From contig NZ_LGTQ01000006.1 of the NCBI RefSeq assembly GCF_001306455.1, positions 806,001-870,000 of the forward strand: a stretch of DNA of 64,000 nucleotides, given 5' to 3'. The stretch is from Jiulongibacter sediminis. GTDB taxonomy: Bacteria; Bacteroidota; Bacteroidia; Cytophagales; Spirosomataceae. Within the stretch, counting starts at the first letter, position 1. Every line of letters begins with the position of its first letter. Shown piece after piece: positions 1 through 9,210 of this stretch. A model generated the notes under the pieces. The model was not told where the DNA came from. It saw only the letters and a program-made list of their open reading frames with translations, and did no database searches. The position numbers were made by a program, and so were the translations under genes.

Positions 1-1208
1 TGATTTGTCAATGAATAAGATACATTGAAATCAGACTTTAATTTTGGAGTCAACTGAGCACTAGCATTCAAGTTGATTGAGTGTCTGTTGTACTTAGTGT
101 TGTCCAAAATACCGTTTTGCAAAGTATTACCATAAGATAGGTAATAGTTAAAACCACCTTTACCGGCAGAAACATTGAAGTTATTGTTCAACGTGTTACC
201 AAGGTTAAAGAAGCTTTGAAGCTGGTTAGGAACATTTTCGTATGGACGAGTCAATGCTTCTAAAGAACCATCACCATCTGAATCGATTGGAGAAGTCCAA
301 GGTCTAACTACGCCATCAAACGCCGGACCCCAAGACCAGTTTTCACCTGAATCGAAGTGTAAGTTATCATAACCCTGTCCGTAGCCATCTTGTCTTTGTG
401 TTAGTACATAAGCTCTTTCAGTAGAGTAAGAAGAGTTAACACCAACTTTCACAGTACCATCTTTACCTTTTTTGGTAGTTACCAAAAGAACACCAGAAGC
501 ACCACGAGAACCGTAAAGTGAGGTTGCAGATGGTCCTTTCAAGATAGTGATACTTTCGATATCCTCAGGGTTAAGGTCGTTGAAGCGGTTACCGTAATCG
601 GTGTAACCTGCACTAGCAGTACCATCACCACCACTGTTGGCTGTGTTATCGATTGGAATACCATCAACAACAATAAGAGCGTTGTTATCACCAGTCAATG
701 AACCTTCACCTCTTAGTACGATACGTGTAGAAGCACCTACCGAACCTGAACTTGTGTTAATTCTTACACCGGCAGCCTTACCTCTCAATGATTCAAGAGC
801 GTTTTTACCAGGAGTAGAAAGAAGGTCTTCAGACTTTACAGTCTGGTTAGCATACACCACATTTTTGGCGTTTCTGTTAAGACCTGTTGAAGTTACAACG
901 ATTTCACTCAATTGATTTGCATCGCTCTGAAGAGAAACGTTGATTACACTTTGGTTCCCAACTGTGATCGATTGAGAAACCATACCTACAAAGGAGTAAA
1001 CTAAAGTAGCCCCTCTCGTGGCTTCGATGGTGTAATTACCGTCGACGTCTGTTGTTGTACCTTTGGTTGTTCCCTGAACAGAAACAGAAACACCAGGAAG
1101 CCCAATGCCGTCATCTGCTGAGGTAACCTTTCCCGAAATTTCCATGGATTGGGCAAAAGTGAGCACACTTAAGCATACCAAACTCATGGTAAATAAAAAT
1201 TTCTTCAT
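1..1208 (-). CDS. SusC/RagA-type TonB-dependent receptor, N-terminal part (cut by window edge)
   Basis: Outer-membrane TonB-dependent receptor of the SusC/RagA class, which imports glycans or other large nutrients, usually with a SusD lipoprotein partner. About 402 residues are visible. There is a signal peptide (starts MKKFLFTMSLVCLSVLTFAQ), then a carboxypeptidase-regulatory-like beta-sandwich (ISGKVTSADDGIGLPGVSV, about residues 25-100), then the plug domain with LRGEGSLTGDNNALIVVDG and the SusC-typical ILKGPSATSLYGSRGASGV. The beta-barrel begins near the window edge and the C-terminus lies outside. The ATG is the complement of 1206-1208. A SusD gene would be expected beyond the left edge. 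The substrate cannot be told from this part. Confidence 0.95.
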   Translation of the reverse strand, partial: MKKFLFTMSLVCLSVLTFAQSMEISGKVTSADDGIGLPGVSVSVQGTTKGTTTDVDGNYTIEATRGATLVYSFVGMVSQSITVGNQSVINVSLQSDANQLSEIVVTSTGLNRNAKNVVYANQTVKSEDLLSTPGKNALESLRGKAAGVRINTSSGSVGASTRIVLRGEGSLTGDNNALIVVDGIPIDNTANSGGDGTASAGYTDYGNRFNDLNPEDIESITILKGPSATSLYGSRGASGVLLVTTKKGKDGTVKVGVNSSYSTERAYVLTQRQDGYGQGYDNLHFDSGENWSWGPAFDGVVRPWTSPIDSDGDGSLEALTRPYENVPNQLQSFFNLGNTLNNNFNVSAGKGGFNYYLSYGNTLQNGILDNTKYNRHSINLNASAQLTPKLKSDFNVSYSLTN

Positions 1209-1266
1209 ACAGTTTGCTTTTAAGGTTTTTAATTGTTTTGAAGCGACCAAATTAAAAAATGTTAAA

Positions 1267-1288
1267 TAAGATAGGTGGGGATATCTTA
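1267..1288. promoter_or_regulatory. Inverted repeat upstream of the SusC-like gene
   Basis: TAAGATA (1267-1273) and TATCTTA (1282-1288) form a perfect 7-bp inverted repeat with an 8-base spacer, 59-80 bases before the receptor ATG. It could be an operator or a leader hairpin. No clear TAnnTTTG box was found beside it. Confidence 0.3.
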
Positions 1289-1341
1289 AAAAAGTTCTAT
1301 CTAACTTAAAATAGTGCAATGCTTTATTGAAAAAGCAAAAG

Positions 1342-1357
1342 AGTATGCATGCATACT
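1342..1357. promoter_or_regulatory. Perfect 16-bp palindrome between SDR and SusC genes
   Basis: AGTATGCATGCATACT is a perfect palindrome. It lies 134-149 bases upstream of the SusC-like ATG and about 30 bases beyond the stop of the SDR gene. It has no loop and no T-tract, so it looks more like a dimeric protein-binding site than a terminator. Confidence 0.35.
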
Positions 1358-1387
1358 TCTTCTCAGAAATTACAGAATATTGAGCTG

Positions 1388-2182
1388 CTATTTTGGGGCC
1401 TGCTTAAGGATTATTTTGTTAAGAAGCCGAGGTAGAAAACGTTTGAGGTAAACGCCCATTACTTCTTTGCCGCCAATGTAGACTTCGGCCTTATTTTCAG
1501 TGATAGCTTTGAAAATTTTTTCAGAACATTTTTCAGCACTCATTCCTTTGAGTTGGTTCTCATCCATTTTGCCATATTGAGTACCATCAGAAGAGAGGGC
1601 ATTCTTAGAAATGTCAGTGTTTATATAGCCCGGGCAAACAACTGTTACTCCAATATTATCATGATATACTTCCGCTCTCAAAGCATCAAAAAAGCCATGA
1701 AGTCCGAATTTTGCCGCTGCGTATCCTGACCGTCCCGGAGTGGCCACTTTACCCGCCACGCTACTTGTTACAGCGATTTGACCACTTTTACGTTGGATCA
1801 TATACGGTAGAACCTCTTTTGTAAGAGCAATAACACTTAGAAGGTCAATTTTTAGAATTCTCTCGTACACAGAGAGGTCTGTTTCGGCCACAAAACTACG
1901 TTGAGAAATTCCCGCATTATTATATAGGATGTCGATTTGCCCGAAGTGGTTAATAGCTTTTTGAACCATTTGAGGGAAAAGCTCATACTGTTCCACATCC
2001 ATTGGTAGTATGAGAATGTTTTCAGAAGGTAATCCGGACTGTGTTGCCACACGTTGTAATTCTGCTTCTCTTCTTGCCGAGAGTATTAGTTTTACCGGGT
2101 GTTTGGCAAATTGATAAACGGTGGCTTCGCCAATACCCGACGAAGCCCCGGTAATCCAGATGACTTTATTCTCTAAATCCAT
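1388..2182 (-). CDS. Short-chain dehydrogenase/reductase (SDR), classical type
   Basis: NAD(P)-dependent oxidoreductase with a Rossmann fold, 264 residues. The cofactor motif TGASSGIG is at residues 11-18, NNAG at 88-91, the catalytic serine at 140/141 and YxxxK at Y154/K158, so the active site is complete. R37-R38 after beta-2 suggests NADP(H) preference. PGYINTD follows the active site, and the basic, hydrophobic C-terminus (about residues 240-264) may touch membrane, as in SDRs of the DHRS7 type. The start lies one base after the secA stop, so it is probably co-transcribed with secA. The substrate is unknown. Confidence 0.9.
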   Translation of the reverse strand: MDLENKVIWITGASSGIGEATVYQFAKHPVKLILSARREAELQRVATQSGLPSENILILPMDVEQYELFPQMVQKAINHFGQIDILYNNAGISQRSFVAETDLSVYERILKIDLLSVIALTKEVLPYMIQRKSGQIAVTSSVAGKVATPGRSGYAAAKFGLHGFFDALRAEVYHDNIGVTVVCPGYINTDISKNALSSDGTQYGKMDENQLKGMSAEKCSEKIFKAITENKAEVYIGGKEVMGVYLKRFLPRLLNKIILKQAPK

Positions 2183-2183
2183 G

Positions 2184-5100
2184 TTAATCTACAAGTACAG
2201 CATTGCCGCTGGCTACATCCTCCTCGACATGTTTGTATTTCACGTCACGTTTTACGGAACCATCGCGGTATTGTACACTAACCCTTTGATTACGGTTAGC
2301 AACTTTCTGAGATTTTGCCGGCGTTACCGGAGCTGATCCACCTTCAGAGTCGCCGTCTTTTCTATTGGTTGAAAGTTTAGGTTTGTCTTCCTTTGGTGGA
2401 GCTACCTGTTGAAAACGCATTTCAACGATTCCTGCCTTCATCAGGAACGAAACCATCTCAGCGTTTACCTTAGTCAGGAAGTTTTGGAAAAGCTCTACGG
2501 CTTCAAACTTGTAAATCAAAAGCGGATCTTTCTGCTCGTAGGAAGCATTTTGAACGGACTGCTTCAGATCATCCATGTCTCTCAGGTGCTCTTTCCATTG
2601 TTGGTCAATTACGCCCAGAGAGATTGATTTCTCCATTTCTTTAATCAGCTCGCGACCGTTAGTGTCAACCGTTTTTTGCATGTCGCAGAAAACAGCAATG
2701 TTTTTAGTGCCATCACCCACTATGGCCATGAAAGGTTCATTTTTCAATGCATTTCGGTCAGCCAGAACCTTATTCAGAACCGGAATAGTCTTGCTGACCA
2801 ATGCTTTGTTTTTCTCTTCATAATGAGCCTGAGCAAGATCATAGAATCTCGACTCCAAATGAGCACCACCCTTGCCAAACTCTTCGGCAGTAATTTCTGG
2901 TTTAAAACCTAAATTTTGAAGAGCTCGTAGTTCAAACTCGTCGTAATTGCTGCCAGCGTTCGCCAGGATAGAGTGACAGGTATCGTAAAGTACATTTGCG
3001 ATATCTAATGAAAGTCGATCACCATATAAAGCATTTTTACGACGTTTATAAATGGTATCACGCTGAACATTCATTACATCATCATACTCGATCAAACGCT
3101 TACGCATACCGAAGTTGTTTTCTTCAACTTTACGCTGAGCACGCTCAATAGAGTTGGTAATCATGGAGTGCTGAATTACTTCGCCTTCTTCCATGCCAAG
3201 TTTATCCATGATTTTGGCCGTACGGTCAGAGAAGAAAAGACGCATCAGGCTATCCTCCAAACTCACAAAGAACTGCGAAGAACCAGGATCACCCTGACGA
3301 CCTGCACGACCACGCAACTGGCGGTCTACACGGCGAGATTCATGACGCTCGGTACCAATAATGGCCAAACCTCCGGCGGTTTTACTTTCAGGAGAAAGTT
3401 TAATGTCAGTACCTCTACCCGCCATGTTCGTGGCAATGGTCACGGCTCCAGGCTTGCCGGCCTCTGCAACAATATCTGCCTCGCGGGCATGCTGCTTAGC
3501 GTTAAGTACCTGATGTGGAACTTTACGAATACTCAGCATTTTACTGATAATCTCAGAGTTTTCTACTGAAGTAGTACCCACTAGTACGGGTCTGCCAGCC
3601 GATGTCAGGTTATTAACCTCGTCGGCTACGGCATTGTATTTTTCACGCACGGTTTTATAAACCATGTCTTCCATGTCATCACGAATTACCGGCTTGTTCG
3701 TCGGTATGGTCATCACATCAAGCTTGTAGATTTTCCAGAATTCACCAGCTTCTGTTTCAGCGGTACCGGTCATACCAGCCAGTTTATGGTACATTCTGAA
3801 ATAATTCTGAAGCGTAATGGTAGCGTAGGTTTGAGTTGAGTCCTCAATTTTCACATTCTCCTTCGCTTCAACGGCCTGGTGAAGTCCATCAGACCAGCGG
3901 CGGCCATCCATTACACGGCCTGTTTGCTCATCAACGATTTTGACCTTGCCGTCCATCAAAACGTAGTCAACATCTTTCTCAAATAAGCAATAAGATTTGA
4001 GCAATTGGTTTACAGCATGAATACGCTCAGCTTTAGTAGCATAATCTCTGATAAGCTCATCTTTTTTAAGAATTTTATCCTGCTCTGAAAGCTCAGTTGA
4101 TTTCTCAATCTGATCAATGTCAATTGACAAGTCAGGCATGATGAAGAAATTTGGATCTTCGTCCTGACCGGTTAAGAAGTCAATTCCTTTATCAGTTAAC
4201 TCAATTGAGTTGTTTTTCTCATCAATTGTATAAAAAAGGGGTTCATCAGCCTGAGGCATCAGTTTATTGTTCTCAGCGATATAAACAGCCTCTGTATCAA
4301 GTAAGGTCTTTTTTATGCCAGTTTCTGAAAGGTATTTAATCAAAGGTTTGGCTTTCGGCATACCTCTGTAGGCCCTGAAAAGGGCAAGACCACCCTCTTT
4401 GGTGTCACCTGAATTGATCAGTTTCTTCGCCTCGTTCAGGTAGTTATTTGTTAGGGTTTTCTGAACCTCAACAATTTGAGCAACCCTAGGCTTCAAAGAG
4501 TTGAAAAGAGCTTCATCACCCTTTTTGGCCATTGGGCCACTGATAATCAATGGGGTACGGGCATCGTCAATTAAAACGGAGTCTACCTCATCAATCATTG
4601 CGAAGTGATGCTTCCGCTGTACCAACTCTTTCGGGTTGGTTACCATATTATCTCTCAGATAATCAAAACCGTATTCGTTATTGGTACCGTAACAGATATC
4701 GGCATTATAAGCGGCTCTTCTGGCGGCTGAGTTTGCCGGGTATTTATCAATACAGTCACAAGTGATACCGTGGAATTCAAAAATCGGAGCCATCCACTCG
4801 GAGTCACGGCGAGCCAGGTAGTCGTTTACAGTTACCAAGTGAACACCTTTGCCGGCCAATGCATTCAGGAATGCTGGGAGTGTTGCAACCAAGGTTTTAC
4901 CCTCACCCGTTTGCATTTCGGCAATTTTTCCACTGTGTAGAGCAGCACCACCGATAATCTGAACATCATAATGAAGCATGTCCCACTTGATCATGTTTCC
5001 GGCCGCTTCCCACTCGCTGTTCCAGGTTGCTTTTTCACCTTCAATGGTGATATGACCTTTTTTCATGGCCAGCTCCCGGTCAAGATGAGTAGCGGTTACT

Positions 5101-5498
5101 GTCAATGAATCATTTTCCTTAAATCTTCTGGCGGTTTCTTTAACAATGGCAAATGCCTTTGGCAAAATCTCCATCAAAACATTTTCCAGCTCCTCATCTT
5201 CCTGCTCAGTGAGATCATCAATTTGCTTGAAGATAGCTTCCTTATCATCTATAGAAAGAGTTTCGTCGCTTTCTGCTTTTTCTTTGAGTTCTTCAATTTG
5301 TGTTGTAATTGAGCTCAGCGAAGAAGTGATGTAGTCTTTTAACTCAATGGTTTTTGCCCTGAAATCGTCATTGGATAGGGACTGAAGTTTTTCAAACTCT
5401 TCGTTGGTGGTTTTAACATACGGCATCAGTTCTTTGACATCTCTGTCTGACTTTGTGCCAAAAACCTTAGAAATTCCTTTAGTTATAAAATCTAACAT
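2184..5498 (-). CDS. secA: Preprotein translocase ATPase SecA
   Basis: Motor ATPase that drives unfolded preproteins through SecYEG. At 1104 residues it is longer than the E. coli protein (901) but normal for Bacteroidota. An acidic, coiled-coil-like insertion lies at about residues 60-110. Walker A MQTGEGKT is at 195-202 and the DEAD-type DEVDSVLIDDARTPLIISG near 305. The preprotein cross-linking domain follows, and motif VI QLRGRAGRQGDPGSSQFF is present. The helical scaffold contains IGVIDQQWKEHLRDMDDL-like sequence. No C-terminal CxCx8CH zinc motif is visible; the protein ends in a basic linker and VLVD, so SecB or lipid contacts by that motif would be missing. Confidence 0.98.
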   Translation of the reverse strand: MLDFITKGISKVFGTKSDRDVKELMPYVKTTNEEFEKLQSLSNDDFRAKTIELKDYITSSLSSITTQIEELKEKAESDETLSIDDKEAIFKQIDDLTEQEDEELENVLMEILPKAFAIVKETARRFKENDSLTVTATHLDRELAMKKGHITIEGEKATWNSEWEAAGNMIKWDMLHYDVQIIGGAALHSGKIAEMQTGEGKTLVATLPAFLNALAGKGVHLVTVNDYLARRDSEWMAPIFEFHGITCDCIDKYPANSAARRAAYNADICYGTNNEYGFDYLRDNMVTNPKELVQRKHHFAMIDEVDSVLIDDARTPLIISGPMAKKGDEALFNSLKPRVAQIVEVQKTLTNNYLNEAKKLINSGDTKEGGLALFRAYRGMPKAKPLIKYLSETGIKKTLLDTEAVYIAENNKLMPQADEPLFYTIDEKNNSIELTDKGIDFLTGQDEDPNFFIMPDLSIDIDQIEKSTELSEQDKILKKDELIRDYATKAERIHAVNQLLKSYCLFEKDVDYVLMDGKVKIVDEQTGRVMDGRRWSDGLHQAVEAKENVKIEDSTQTYATITLQNYFRMYHKLAGMTGTAETEAGEFWKIYKLDVMTIPTNKPVIRDDMEDMVYKTVREKYNAVADEVNNLTSAGRPVLVGTTSVENSEIISKMLSIRKVPHQVLNAKQHAREADIVAEAGKPGAVTIATNMAGRGTDIKLSPESKTAGGLAIIGTERHESRRVDRQLRGRAGRQGDPGSSQFFVSLEDSLMRLFFSDRTAKIMDKLGMEEGEVIQHSMITNSIERAQRKVEENNFGMRKRLIEYDDVMNVQRDTIYKRRKNALYGDRLSLDIANVLYDTCHSILANAGSNYDEFELRALQNLGFKPEITAEEFGKGGAHLESRFYDLAQAHYEEKNKALVSKTIPVLNKVLADRNALKNEPFMAIVGDGTKNIAVFCDMQKTVDTNGRELIKEMEKSISLGVIDQQWKEHLRDMDDLKQSVQNASYEQKDPLLIYKFEAVELFQNFLTKVNAEMVSFLMKAGIVEMRFQQVAPPKEDKPKLSTNRKDGDSEGGSAPVTPAKSQKVANRNQRVSVQYRDGSVKRDVKYKHVEEDVASGNAVLVD

Positions 5499-5538
5499 TA
5501 TATTATTTGATCCTAATTCTGTACTTAATGTAAGGCTG

Positions 5539-5546
5539 CAAATTTA
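5539..5546 (-). promoter_or_regulatory. Candidate -7 box for secA
   Basis: On the minus strand the sequence reads TAAATTTG, matching the Bacteroidota -7 consensus TAnnTTTG, about 41 bases before the secA ATG. A -33 TTG at the ideal 19-base spacing was not found, so this is a partial match. Confidence 0.35.
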
Positions 5547-5649
5547 CTTATTTCAACTGGTAACCTTACAACAATAATGCTGTAATTGAAAAGCGGTCAA
5601 AATGGCTAGTTTTCACCAGAATTTTTTGTTTTGGCCGGAGAAACAGGCT

Positions 5650-6234
5650 TTAATCGTCAAAGAGAAGCCTGACTTTTTTGCCACTTATGTTTTCAAAAAT
5701 AGGTACTAGCATGTTTTCCGCATTCTCTTTTGTCATTTTGAGTATTCCAGCTTTTATCGCTGACTCTTTTAGTTTTAACTCGGCCGATTTGAATGCTTCC
5801 TCAAATAATAGGCCTTCGTTCATAAAGGCGTATTGAGTATCATAGACCGTTGATTTAGAGTGGTCAATTTTGTGATGACAAAGGATAGGCGGAGGCAATC
5901 TGACAATGACAGAATCTTCTGAAACGCTGATATCCTGATCTTGTATTTTAGAAAGATTGATGCATCCGGTAGCTTCGCCATGAATAATTAATAATGCTCT
6001 CGGGTCAGGCAGATAATCGCGGGTGATTTTTTGGTCCACGATATCTTTGAAAGTGAAGCTTGCGAGCTCAAGATTTCCAAGAGCCTTGGTCTCTTCAAGC
6101 ATGAGGGAATGCGTTGTTTCAATTGTCTTTACTCCGAAAAGGTTCTTAAAGCCACCTTTCAGGTAAAATATGAAGGCAAATACGGCCAAAGTAGAAACAA
6201 TGAGCAGCAAAATGCGATTTATGATTTTGATCAT
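5650..6234 (-). CDS. DUF4230 family membrane-anchored protein
   Basis: This 194-residue protein has one N-terminal membrane segment (about residues 7-25, ILLLIVSTLAVFAFIFYL) and an extracytoplasmic domain. The pattern matches DUF4230: a conserved stretch around RALLIIHGEATGCINLSKI, an acidic strand segment, VRLPPPILCHHKID, and a helical region with AEL-KLKESAIKAGIL ending in VRLLFDD. The function of DUF4230 is unknown. It stands alone between secA and a divergent cupin gene. Confidence 0.75.
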   Translation of the reverse strand: MIKIINRILLLIVSTLAVFAFIFYLKGGFKNLFGVKTIETTHSLMLEETKALGNLELASFTFKDIVDQKITRDYLPDPRALLIIHGEATGCINLSKIQDQDISVSEDSVIVRLPPPILCHHKIDHSKSTVYDTQYAFMNEGLLFEEAFKSAELKLKESAIKAGILKMTKENAENMLVPIFENISGKKVRLLFDD

Positions 6235-6410
6235 TTAAAAATTTTCAGTTTGTCTAATCTTTGTCAATATAAAATACGCTTATTTTGTCTTTCAATTGCA
6301 GTACAACCGAAAATAAAACAGAGAAGAAATTAAACTTTTTCGGGAAATATCAGTTTTAAGGACATAAGCAATTGAATGTTTTATACAAAACAGAAACAGA
6401 TTGTGAAGCT

Positions 6411-7256
6411 ATGGAATTATTACCAATTGATCGCAGAAGTAATTTAAGCAGGGAAGAGTTTATTGAAAACTATCTGAAGCCCAAAAAACCTGTCATTTTT
6501 ACAGATCTTGTAAAAGACTGGCCTGCCCGTGATAAATGGACTTTTGACTGGTTAAGAAATACCCATGGTGATATTGAGGTTCCTCTTATTGATAAGCATT
6601 ATCATGACCCTGATAAATACTTCAAAATTGCTAAAACTATGCGATTTGGAGACTATCTGGATTTGGTTGAGAAAAACGAACCCATAGACCTGAGAATCTT
6701 CCTTTTTGATATTTTTAAAAAAGTGCCTGAGCTCGCCGATGATATCATTTATCCTGATATCATGGATGGCTTCATCAAAAGCTACAAGTTTATGTTTTTT
6801 GGAGGCAAAGATTCCATTACCAACCTTCACTACGACATGGACTGCTCAAATGTATTTTTGACGCAGTTTCAGACACGGAAAAAAGTTATTCTTTTCGGCC
6901 CTGATCAAAGTCGTCAGCTATACCATCATCCGTATACCGTAATGAGTCATTTTGACCCTGAGAATCCGGATTATGATAAGTTTCCTGCAGCCAAAGACCT
7001 TGTTGGTGTTGAGGGAGTTATCGGTCATGGTGAAACGGTCTTTATACCTTCATTATGGTGGCATCATATCCGTTATGTAGATGGTGGATACAGTCTTGCA
7101 CTTAGAGCAAATGATTCTATTTTCACTTTTGTGAAAGGAGGTTACAACCTGGTAAGACACCAGTTGGTAGATCGCGGTATGACTAAGATGCTCGGTGCGA
7201 AATGGAGAGATTGGAAGGAGACAAAGGCCGCAGAGCGTGCTTTAGAACCGGCTTAA
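6411..7256 (+). CDS. Cupin-like (JmjC/FIH-type) Fe(II)/2-oxoglutarate hydroxylase family protein
   Basis: Member of the cupin_8/JmjC-like family related to asparaginyl hydroxylase FIH, presumably a cytoplasmic hydroxylase of protein or small-molecule substrates. The opening ELLPIDRRSNLSREEFI and KPVIFTDLVKDWPA are typical of the family. Iron ligands appear as H140-Y-D142 in LHYDMDCSN and a distal His in FIPSLWWHHIRY (H218/H219); K158-K159 after the HxD motif could bind 2-oxoglutarate. The frame is open back to a TTG at 6372, but ATG 6411 matches the usual family N-terminus. No signal peptide. The substrate is unknown. Confidence 0.85.
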   Translation: MELLPIDRRSNLSREEFIENYLKPKKPVIFTDLVKDWPARDKWTFDWLRNTHGDIEVPLIDKHYHDPDKYFKIAKTMRFGDYLDLVEKNEPIDLRIFLFDIFKKVPELADDIIYPDIMDGFIKSYKFMFFGGKDSITNLHYDMDCSNVFLTQFQTRKKVILFGPDQSRQLYHHPYTVMSHFDPENPDYDKFPAAKDLVGVEGVIGHGETVFIPSLWWHHIRYVDGGYSLALRANDSIFTFVKGGYNLVRHQLVDRGMTKMLGAKWRDWKETKAAERALEPA

Positions 7257-7337
7257 GAACAATCGACATACTCTAATTTCCCCCAATTATAGCGAGTTTT
7301 TTCAATGCTGCATTTCGTAGAATTGTCAGAAAAAACT

Positions 7338-7907
7338 ATGCGTTTATTTTTTATTGTTTGTTTGCTAAGTAGTGCTCAGATTTGGGCACAGCAATACCCC
7401 TACGAAGTTTCTGAAAAGTTACCTTTCGGTGCTCAGAATCCGGAAGCACCGGAGCAGTTGAAAGATTTTGGCCAATTGGCAGGTCAATACTCTTGTCAAT
7501 CAACAGCTAGAAATGCCCAACAGGAATGGAAAGAACCTGAGGAGATTATTTGGCGATGGAAGTTCATTATGAACGGCATGGGTGTGCAGGATGAAACGCT
7601 GAAGCCGGATGGTTCACATTCTGGTAGCATCAGAGTTTATGACACTGACAGCCTTACATGGCGGGTGCATTACTACTCAAATACGGCTTTCCCAAAAACC
7701 TTAGGGTCCTGGTATGGAAATGATAACGAAAATGGTGATATCATTCTTTATCGTGATCAGGCCGCTCCCAATGGAACCCCCGGTTTCTATCGCATAACTT
7801 TTTCAGATATAGGTCATGATGGTTTTGAATGGCTGGGGGAATGGGTCAATAAGCCGGAGACTTTTAGTTTCCCGACCTGGAAAATATCGTGTGTACGGCA
7901 GCAATAA
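7338..7907 (+). CDS. Secreted lipocalin-like protein (DUF1579-like)
   Basis: Starting at ATG 7338 gives a clean signal peptide (MRLFFIVCLLSSAQIWAQ); the frame is open back to 7305. The mature part of about 170 residues is rich in alternating hydrophobic strands and aromatic residues: LAGQYSCQ, IIWRWKFIMNGMGVQDE, SIRVYDTDSLTWRVHYYSN, FEWLGEWVNK, WKISCVRQQ. This resembles the small calycin-like DUF1579/lipocalin-type domains common in Bacteroidota, but I cannot name the family with certainty. The two cysteines (in YSCQ and SCVR) could form a disulfide between the first and last strands. It ends 38 bases before the next gene. Confidence 0.6.
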   Translation: MRLFFIVCLLSSAQIWAQQYPYEVSEKLPFGAQNPEAPEQLKDFGQLAGQYSCQSTARNAQQEWKEPEEIIWRWKFIMNGMGVQDETLKPDGSHSGSIRVYDTDSLTWRVHYYSNTAFPKTLGSWYGNDNENGDIILYRDQAAPNGTPGFYRITFSDIGHDGFEWLGEWVNKPETFSFPTWKISCVRQQ

Positions 7908-7945
7908 GCTTTTTGACTAACTTTGGTCTTTCCAAAATTGGCGAA

Positions 7946-9163
7946 TTGCATAAGAAAATCTCTTTTCTGTTTTTATTCTTTACGGCTTTTCAAAGCTTGG
8001 CACAGCCGGAATATTCCAGGTTTAGTTTGAGTCCATATTTGGGGCTGGGAATGAAATTGCCGGGAAAGCAACAGGTTTTGAGTGGCTCAGAACAGATGCT
8101 TTACCTCTGGAAGTTCTATAATTTCGGAAATACGTTTAACTCTAACGGGGAATCGCAGGTGAGTCTGAACTCCACCAATAGAATAGGACTCAACCTGGAT
8201 TATCGCTTGTTTGATAAACTCGACATTTTCGGAAGGGCTGAACGAATTAACTTAATAACAGCCTATCAATCTTCTTTGACATATGATTTTCGGGGAAGTA
8301 GAGTAGGAGGCTTCTTTGATAATTTCAATTATTACAGTTTTGGGTCAGGTTTTAGGTTTCGTACCTATAATTTATTTTTTACGGGTTCTGTCAATTTTCA
8401 ACCCAATATTTTTGGGCCAAGAAATCGGAGAGCCAGCCGTGAGGAACGGGTGACTGATCCCGGGAATTATATCAATTCTTCAGGTACGGGGCTTACGTTT
8501 TCATCTTCAGTAGAACAACAGCAGCGACTGAGCTTTTATCTGGGTCTTGGTCAGGAAATAGACTTTATGAATGGTCCCGCTTTTCTGGAAGTTGGGGTAA
8601 ACCTCTCGCCAACCATTCTATACGCCGAGAATATTGATTTTTACAATGGAGGTTCTGGTATTGGCAACGTCAAACTTAATCATAGAACTAATGCGGTTTT
8701 TGTGACACTTAGTCAACCCTTGTATTTCAAGAAAAGAGATAGACCCTCGAAAAAACAACAAAAAGGAACCATTGCACCTTTTGAAACAGAAGAATTTGAG
8801 ATAGGTCAGCAAAATATTTCAATCGGTGAAAATCTGGTTCTTGAGCATATTCAATTTGAACAATCAAAGGCGGTCTTGAGCCTTGAGGCTATGGGTGATC
8901 TTGATGAGGTTTATGATTTATTGGTCAAATATCCCGGAACACGGATTCAGCTGAGTGGACATACATCTCAGGAGGGCTCAAGACGTCAGAATATTGACCT
9001 TTCGGAAAAAAGAGCAGAGGCCTGTAAAGATTATCTGGTTAGCAAGGGAATTGACAGAAGGCGAATCAGAACGGTTGGTTATGGGCCTGACAAACCTATT
9101 TCTGAAGACAATCAGGAGCTTAACCGTCGTGTAGAGCTACAGGTTTTAAGTGTTGAGAAATAA
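7946..9163 (+). CDS. OmpA-family outer membrane protein with C-terminal peptidoglycan-binding domain
   Basis: The frame is open from a GTG at 7889 that overlaps the previous gene, but TTG 7946 gives a normal signal peptide (MHKKISFLFLFFTAFQSLAQ), so I place the start there. Residues about 25-270 form a beta-barrel-like region rich in aromatic strands (NYYSFGSGFRFRTYNLFFTG). The last 110 residues are an OmpA domain: ILEHIQFEQSKAVLSLEAMGDL, then LSGHTSQEGSRRQNIDLSEKRAEACKDYLVSKGI and RIRTVGYGPDKP, which hold the diaminopimelate-contacting Asp/Arg positions (NIDLSEKRA). It links the outer membrane to the cell wall, and the barrel might have its own function. Confidence 0.85.
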   Translation: MHKKISFLFLFFTAFQSLAQPEYSRFSLSPYLGLGMKLPGKQQVLSGSEQMLYLWKFYNFGNTFNSNGESQVSLNSTNRIGLNLDYRLFDKLDIFGRAERINLITAYQSSLTYDFRGSRVGGFFDNFNYYSFGSGFRFRTYNLFFTGSVNFQPNIFGPRNRRASREERVTDPGNYINSSGTGLTFSSSVEQQQRLSFYLGLGQEIDFMNGPAFLEVGVNLSPTILYAENIDFYNGGSGIGNVKLNHRTNAVFVTLSQPLYFKKRDRPSKKQQKGTIAPFETEEFEIGQQNISIGENLVLEHIQFEQSKAVLSLEAMGDLDEVYDLLVKYPGTRIQLSGHTSQEGSRRQNIDLSEKRAEACKDYLVSKGIDRRRIRTVGYGPDKPISEDNQELNRRVELQVLSVEK

Positions 9164-9166
9164 AAA

Positions 9167-9188
9167 ACGGGAAGCTATCGCCTCCCGT
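9167..9188. terminator. Bidirectional terminator between convergent genes
   Basis: ACGGGAAGC (9167-9175) pairs with GCCTCCCGT (9180-9188) around a TATC loop, with one A-C mismatch. It lies between the convergent OmpA-like and sugar-isomerase genes, next to an A-run on the left (9162-9167). It can serve the minus-strand operon best. Confidence 0.65.
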
Positions 9189-9210
9189 TATCTAGATATT
9201 TCTCTGAGCT

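Noticed and set aside
637-915. Plus-strand open frame inside the SusC-like gene
   Set aside because: It is the reverse of a strongly conserved receptor sequence and has low-complexity, unlikely protein composition; an antisense shadow.
3168-3569. 133-codon frame antisense to secA
   Set aside because: Lies fully within the conserved motor region of secA and shows no recognisable motif.
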